Shown here piece by piece: positions 60,049 through 64,000 of a stretch of DNA of 64,000 nucleotides (the stretch's first letter is position 1; each line of letters opens with the position of its first letter). The notes under the pieces were generated by a model. It saw only the letters and a program-made list of their open reading frames with translations. It made no database searches and was not told where the DNA came from. Origin of the DNA: Jannaschia aquimarina. Its GTDB lineage: Bacteria; Pseudomonadota; Alphaproteobacteria; Rhodobacterales; Rhodobacteraceae. The position numbers and the translations under genes were made by a program. The DNA is taken from assembly GCF_000877395.1 (NCBI RefSeq), contig NZ_JYFE01000041.1:62001-126000 (forward strand), in the 5' to 3' direction.

Positions 60049-60888
60049 CTAGGACGCCGCTTTCAACTTGTGAGCGAGGCTTTCGATATCGTCGTGCGGC
60101 ACACGCGGAATGATCCGATACGCGGCGTTGACGAAGCAGAAGAATGCGAAGCCCAATAGACCGATGCAGATCGCGACGACAAGAAGGTTCCCGAAGGGCT
60201 GAGAGGCGAGCCAGTCGAAGGCCGCGCCCAGACCGCCGGCGGGCGCCTCGCTGGCACGCCAGGCCGCAATGGCGAGGAAGCCTCCGATGATGAGGATCAG
60301 AAGGCCGTTGCACATCACGCCCGCGCGCAGGGCCCAATCGTAGTTGCGGGTGAATTCGTTGGCGGCGAGCTTTTCGCGGTATTTCGCCTTCCATCCCTTC
60401 AGGATGTAGTAGATCCCGCTGCCGATCGTGCAGGTCGCGGCGAAGCCCACGAGCCAGCGCCCGCCGGGCCAGTCAAGAACGGCGCCGACCGCGCGGGACA
60501 CGGTGTCTTCTTCACCGCCGCCCGACGAGAGGCCGAGGCCCAGTGCGAGCGAGAGAGCAAGTGCCGCGATGGCTCCGTGGATCAGGCCGGTCACGATCAT
60601 CCCGGCCCGCGACACCAGACCTTCGGCATCGTCGCCGTATTCCTCGAGATCTTCGGCCGCATCGATCCCGCGCCAGATCGTGTAGGCGAAGAGGCCGATC
60701 GCCACGAACCAGAGGACGGCGACACCCCAGCCGCTGTCAGAGAGCGATCTCAAGGCCGATCCGGTCCCTTGTGCCTCGCCTCCGCGCCAGATCGCCCAAA
60801 GCGAAAGGCCGGCAACGGCGAGATACGTGACACCTCGGCCGGCATAGCCGGCGCGCATGACGGGAATTGCCCAGCGATAGTCTGACAT
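60049..60888 (-). CDS. DUF1206 membrane protein
   Basis: A 279-aa protein of DUF1206, which has three repeats of a two-helix unit. Each repeat begins with an R-x-G/A-x-x-x-x-G pattern: MRAGYAGRGVTYLAVAG near 11, VSRAGMIVTGLIHGAIAA near 91, and LRAGVMCNGLLILIIGG near 187, followed by a second helix. A conserved G-I/W-Y-x-x-K region (GSGIYYILKGWKAKYREKL) lies between repeats 2 and 3. Function unknown. Confidence 0.92.
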   Translation of the reverse strand: MSDYRWAIPVMRAGYAGRGVTYLAVAGLSLWAIWRGGEAQGTGSALRSLSDSGWGVAVLWFVAIGLFAYTIWRGIDAAEDLEEYGDDAEGLVSRAGMIVTGLIHGAIAALALSLALGLGLSSGGGEEDTVSRAVGAVLDWPGGRWLVGFAATCTIGSGIYYILKGWKAKYREKLAANEFTRNYDWALRAGVMCNGLLILIIGGFLAIAAWRASEAPAGGLGAAFDWLASQPFGNLLVVAICIGLLGFAFFCFVNAAYRIIPRVPHDDIESLAHKLKAAS

Positions 60889-60945
60889 AGCGGTCTCCAG
60901 CAGGTATACCGGATGAACGCAGCCCGCGGCTCGCAGGTTCAGTCG

Positions 60946-63024
60946 CTATTCGGCGGCGATCTGGATCACCGGTTCCATCGAGGCGAAGTCCTCTTCGGAC
61001 AGATGGCACTTGATCTGATGGCCATCGAAGTTCCGCATCGGAGGCACCTCCGTCTCACAGAGCGCGCCCGGGACCTTTTCCTTCCACCGGCATCGCGTCT
61101 GAAACGGACAGCCCGGCGGCGGGTTCATCGCGGACGGAATGTCGCCTTCGAGCACGATCTGCTTCTTGACGACGTGCGTGTCCGCGATCGGGACCGCCGA
61201 CAGCAGCGCCTCGGTATAGGGATGGTAGGGCGGCGCGAAGACCTCTTCGGTCGTGCCGAGTTCGACGACATGGCCAAGATACATGACCATGATCCGGTCG
61301 CTGAGATAGCGGACGATCGAGAGATCGTGGGAGATGAACAGGAGCGTCGTCTTGTGCTCGCGCTGGATCTCCATCAGCAGGTCCGTCACCGCGGCTTGCA
61401 CGCTGACGTCTAGCGCGCTGACAGGTTCGTCGGCGACGACGATCTTGGCGTCCCCAGCAAAGGCGCGGGCAATGCCCACCCGCTGCTTCTGTCCACCGGA
61501 AAGCTGGCGCGGCATCCGATCGGCGAATTCGCGGGGGAGCTTTACGAGATCCAGAAGCTGTAGCATCCGCTGCCGTCGGTCGTCGTCGCTGTTGCCGTAA
61601 TCGAAGACCTCCAGTGCCCTGGTGATCTGCCGTCCGACCGTCATGGACGGATTGAGCGTATCGAAGGGGTTCTGGAACACCATCTGCACGTCGGAGACCT
61701 GCGACGGACCTCGATCCTCGATCGGCTTGTCCTGGATCTCTTCGTTGCCCAGAGTGATCGTACCGTCCGTCGCCGTCTCCAGCCCCATCAGCATCTTGGC
61801 GAGGGTGGACTTGCCGCAGCCGGACTCTCCAACGATTGCCAGTGTCTCGCTCTCTCGGGCTTCGAAATCGATGGTCTCGTTCGCCTTGACGACGCGTGCC
61901 TCACCGCCGCCGGTCAAGGCGTTTGCGGCGACCTCGTAATACTTCTTCAGGTTCGACACCTTCAGGACCGGAGCGCCCGGTGCCGGAGCAGGTGGCTTGT
62001 CGGATGCCTCGGGCGGGGCATCCCAGTCGATCTCTTCGAAGCGGACGCAGCGTGAATTGTGCCCGGGGCCCGCATCGCGCATCGGGATCGGCTGTGCGTC
62101 GCAGCGGCCGGCTTCGAAATAGTCGCAGCGGGGGCCGAAATTGCAGCCGGGCGGACGCTCATGGGGCAGGGGGAAGTTGCCCGGGATCGCCACGAGCGGG
62201 CGGGCCGTCTTGTTCGCACTCGGCAGAGGGATCGAGCGAAAGAGGGCCTGCGTATAGGGGTGCCGCATCCGGTCGAAGACTTCGGCGATGGCGCCATCCT
62301 CGACCGCTTCGCCGGAATACATCACGCAGACCCGATCGCAGGTCTCGAGCACGAGACCCAGATTGTGCGAGATGAACAGCATCGAAGTGCCGTATTTGAC
62401 GCCCAGTTCCTTCACGAGTTCGACGATGCCGGCCTCGACCGTCACGTCGAGCGCGGTGGTTGGCTCGTCCAGGATCAGAAGCGACGGTTTCGACATCAGT
62501 GCCATCGCGATGACGATGCGCTGCTGCTGGCCGCCGGAGAGCTGGTGCGGATAGGCGTCGAGGATGCGCGCCGGATCCGGCAGCTTGACGTCCGTGACGG
62601 TCTGGAGCGCCATGTCGTAGGCGGCCTGTTCGTCGGCGCCATCGTGCAGGATCGGGACCTCCATCAGCTGCTTCCCGATTTTCATGGCAGGATTCAGAGA
62701 GGCCATGGGTTCCTGGTAGATCATGGCGATCTCGTTGCCGCGGATATCGCGCAGTTCGGCCTGGGACATCTCGGCCAGATCGCGGCCCTTGAACTTGATC
62801 GTGCCGCCGACGATCCGTCCGTTCACGCCGAGATCCTGCATCACGCCGAGCGCGACCGTGGATTTGCCGCAGCCCGACTCTCCGACCAGCCCCACCGCTT
62901 CACCCGGTTGGACGCTGACGGAGAAATCCATGACGGCCGGGATCTCGCGCAAGCGGGTGAAGAAGGAGATCGAGAGACGGTCGATCTCGAGGATGGGGCC
63001 GTCGTAGTCGGGGTTCTGTTTCAT
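60946..63024 (-). CDS. Peptide-type ABC transporter ATPase with two fused NBDs
   Basis: A 692-aa protein joining the DppD- and DppF-like ATPases of an oligopeptide/dipeptide importer. NBD1 has VGESGCGKSTVALGVM near 51, LSGGQQQRIVIAMAL near 166 and LILDEPTTALD near 185; NBD2 has VGESGCGKSTLAKMLMG near 398, LSGGQKQRVGIARA near 504 and ADEPVSALD near 526. Both halves end in the oligo_HPY Cys motif (GCNFGPRCDYFEAGRC and GCPFQTRCRWKE). Fusion of the two ATPases is common in alphaproteobacteria. The permease gene is 84 bp upstream. Confidence 0.95.
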   Translation of the reverse strand: MKQNPDYDGPILEIDRLSISFFTRLREIPAVMDFSVSVQPGEAVGLVGESGCGKSTVALGVMQDLGVNGRIVGGTIKFKGRDLAEMSQAELRDIRGNEIAMIYQEPMASLNPAMKIGKQLMEVPILHDGADEQAAYDMALQTVTDVKLPDPARILDAYPHQLSGGQQQRIVIAMALMSKPSLLILDEPTTALDVTVEAGIVELVKELGVKYGTSMLFISHNLGLVLETCDRVCVMYSGEAVEDGAIAEVFDRMRHPYTQALFRSIPLPSANKTARPLVAIPGNFPLPHERPPGCNFGPRCDYFEAGRCDAQPIPMRDAGPGHNSRCVRFEEIDWDAPPEASDKPPAPAPGAPVLKVSNLKKYYEVAANALTGGGEARVVKANETIDFEARESETLAIVGESGCGKSTLAKMLMGLETATDGTITLGNEEIQDKPIEDRGPSQVSDVQMVFQNPFDTLNPSMTVGRQITRALEVFDYGNSDDDRRQRMLQLLDLVKLPREFADRMPRQLSGGQKQRVGIARAFAGDAKIVVADEPVSALDVSVQAAVTDLLMEIQREHKTTLLFISHDLSIVRYLSDRIMVMYLGHVVELGTTEEVFAPPYHPYTEALLSAVPIADTHVVKKQIVLEGDIPSAMNPPPGCPFQTRCRWKEKVPGALCETEVPPMRNFDGHQIKCHLSEEDFASMEPVIQIAAE

Positions 63025-63044
63025 GTCTGTCTCCGGGTGGAGAG

Positions 63045-63098
63045 CGCCGGGGGGCCAGCCCCCCGGACCCCCCGGGATATTTTCAGCAGGATGAGAGG
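63045..63098. repeat. GC-rich palindromic intergenic element
   Basis: CCGGGGGG (63047-63054), loop CCAG, CCCCCCGG (63059-63066), then ACCCCCCGGGATATTTT to 63083 and CAGCAGGATGAGAGGC. The perfect 8-bp stem followed by a CCCCCCGGG block and GATATTTT looks like an interspersed repeat that I associate, from memory, with Rhodobacteraceae intergenic regions. It lies between the permease and ATPase genes and may stabilise the mRNA end or pause transcription. Confidence 0.55.
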
Positions 63099-63108
63099 CA
63101 GGACTGCC

Positions 63109-64000
63109 TCAATCCCGCAGGCTTTCTTCGCGCAGGCCGTCGGCCAGGAGGTTGAGGCCGAGGACGAGGCTCAGGAGGGCGAGCGCGGGCGCGATGGCCG
63201 GGTGCGGGTAGATCGAGAGGAGCTTTCGGCCCTCGTTGATCGTCGATCCCCAATCTGGGCTCTCTGGCGGAAGGCCGAGGCCGAAGAAGCCGAGCGTCCC
63301 CAGCAGGATCGTGGTGTAGCCGATGCGGAGGCAGAAATCGACAATGAGGGGGCCGCGGGCATTGGGCAGGATTTCCCACAGCATGATGTACCAGGGCGTC
63401 TCGCCCCGTGTCTGCGCGGCGGCCACGTAGTCACGTGTCTTGATGTCGAGCGTCAGGCCGCGGACGATGCGGAACACGGTAGGCGAGTTCACGAAGACCA
63501 CCGACACGAATACCACGAGGATGCCGCCGGGAATGTTGAAGAAGTCCAAAGGCCAGAAGTCGATCGGCGTATCGTCGGCGTTGATGACCGAAAGGTATAC
63601 CAGCGCCATGGGCGTCAGGACGAGCGCGAGCAGAAGCCAGGCGCGGTTGGGTTGGGTGCGATACCGGCTCCAGATCAGGACGCCCATGAAGACGAGCGGC
63701 GCGAGGAACAGCACCATCGCCATGTAGGCGGGGAGGCCCGTCTGGACGATCTCCGGCGTCACGAGAAGGTAGAAGAGCAGGATCACCGGGAAGGCGAGGA
63801 TCAGGTTCGCAAGAAAGGACAGGACGGTGTCCAGCTTGCCGCCGTAATAGCCAGCGGGCAGGCCCAGGGTGATCCCGACCATGAACGCGAAGAGCGTGGC
63901 GAAGGGCGCGATCACGATGACGATGGTCGACCCGGCCACCATCCGCGCGAACACGTCACGGGCCAGCGTATCGCCGCCGAGGAGGTAGAACGGATAGCCC
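63109..64000 (-). CDS. Peptide-type ABC transporter permease (partial)
   Basis: The last 297 or so residues of a DppC-type permease; the N-terminus lies beyond the right edge, where GYPFYLLGGDTLARDVFARM is visible, a typical start of the DppC-like domain. The conserved EAA-type loop is QTRGETPWYIMLWEILPNAR near 160-140 residues from the end, and the C-terminus is DLLADG-like LNLLADGLREESLRD. A hydrophobic insertion of about 70 residues (LAPLVFMGVLIWSRYRT and onward) separates the early and late helices. It pairs with the fused ATPase downstream. Confidence 0.93.
   Translation of the reverse strand, partial: GYPFYLLGGDTLARDVFARMVAGSTIVIVIAPFATLFAFMVGITLGLPAGYYGGKLDTVLSFLANLILAFPVILLFYLLVTPEIVQTGLPAYMAMVLFLAPLVFMGVLIWSRYRTQPNRAWLLLALVLTPMALVYLSVINADDTPIDFWPLDFFNIPGGILVVFVSVVFVNSPTVFRIVRGLTLDIKTRDYVAAAQTRGETPWYIMLWEILPNARGPLIVDFCLRIGYTTILLGTLGFFGLGLPPESPDWGSTINEGRKLLSIYPHPAIAPALALLSLVLGLNLLADGLREESLRD

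Noticed and set aside
1-64000. CRISPR arrays, insertion sequences or prophage
   Set aside because: No spaced direct repeats, transposase, integrase-plus-structural genes or flanking target duplications were seen; xerD looks like a housekeeping gene.

Overview
The window reads as chromosomal DNA of a high-GC alphaproteobacterium, most likely a marine Rhodobacteraceae (Roseobacter-group) bacterium. The main evidence is a circularly permuted two-piece tmRNA with tag ANDNKAPVALAA beside an alphaproteobacterial SspB, a DmdA-like DMSP demethylase followed by acuI, a trgA-trgB pair, a soxBDAG sarcosine oxidase operon, and several small families common in this group (DUF4169, RHH_4, DUF1289, DUF1206). 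Genes are dense and many start codons overlap the previous stop (ATGA, GTGA, TTGA). No phage, IS element or CRISPR array was seen.

Layout. 1-4.0 kb (minus): start of a membrane protein, a CorC/HlyC CBS-domain protein, xerD, a secreted hypothetical protein and a 42-aa membrane peptide. 4.1-5.8 kb (plus): aroK-aroB, ended by three tandem palindromes. 5.8-7.9 kb (minus): fumC-DUF4169-RHH_4-hypothetical, a tight operon. 8.1-12.3 kb (minus): a free-standing RTX-repeat protein, a sodium:solute-symporter-like protein, and a regulator fusing a catalytically degenerate alpha/beta-hydrolase fold to a LuxR DNA-binding domain. 12.5-28.0 kb: an island of eight large, mostly unrecognised secreted proteins (SH3b, vWA and two Cys-pair repeat types), seven on minus and one on plus. 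28.3-29.3 kb (minus): sspB and ssrA. 29.3-36.5 kb: DUF4345 (minus), then on plus DUF2182-DUF1326-DinB-dmdA with successive 4-bp overlaps, a small ORF, acuI, a universal stress protein and a BCCT transporter. 36.5-43.4 kb: photolyase, cyclopropane-fatty-acid-synthase-like protein, trgAB, two DUF805 proteins flanking tRNA-Val(CAC) and an L,D-transpeptidase. 43.4-48.6 kb: mmsA and an M20 peptidase (minus), a CBS protein (plus), DUF1289-ruvX-ccmI (minus). 48.7-54.7 kb (plus): soxB, a 61-aa peptide, soxD-soxA-soxG, sodB. 54.8-60.0 kb (plus): a hydrophilic small protein plus a host-attachment-family protein, a LysM protein, an Atm1-type ABC exporter and an RNA methyltransferase. 60.0-64.0 kb (minus): DUF1206, a double-NBD oligopeptide-type ABC ATPase and a truncated ABC permease.

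How genes may work together. BCCT transporter, DmdA and AcuI suggest uptake and demethylation of DMSP or betaine-like solutes; sarcosine oxidase would finish glycine-betaine demethylation and produces hydrogen peroxide close to a superoxide dismutase gene. SspB and ssrA sit together although they act in the same proteolysis pathway. The most novel-looking parts are the secreted Cys-repeat island, the pseudo-hydrolase LuxR regulator with an inverted repeat just upstream, and the four-gene overlapping dmdA operon.
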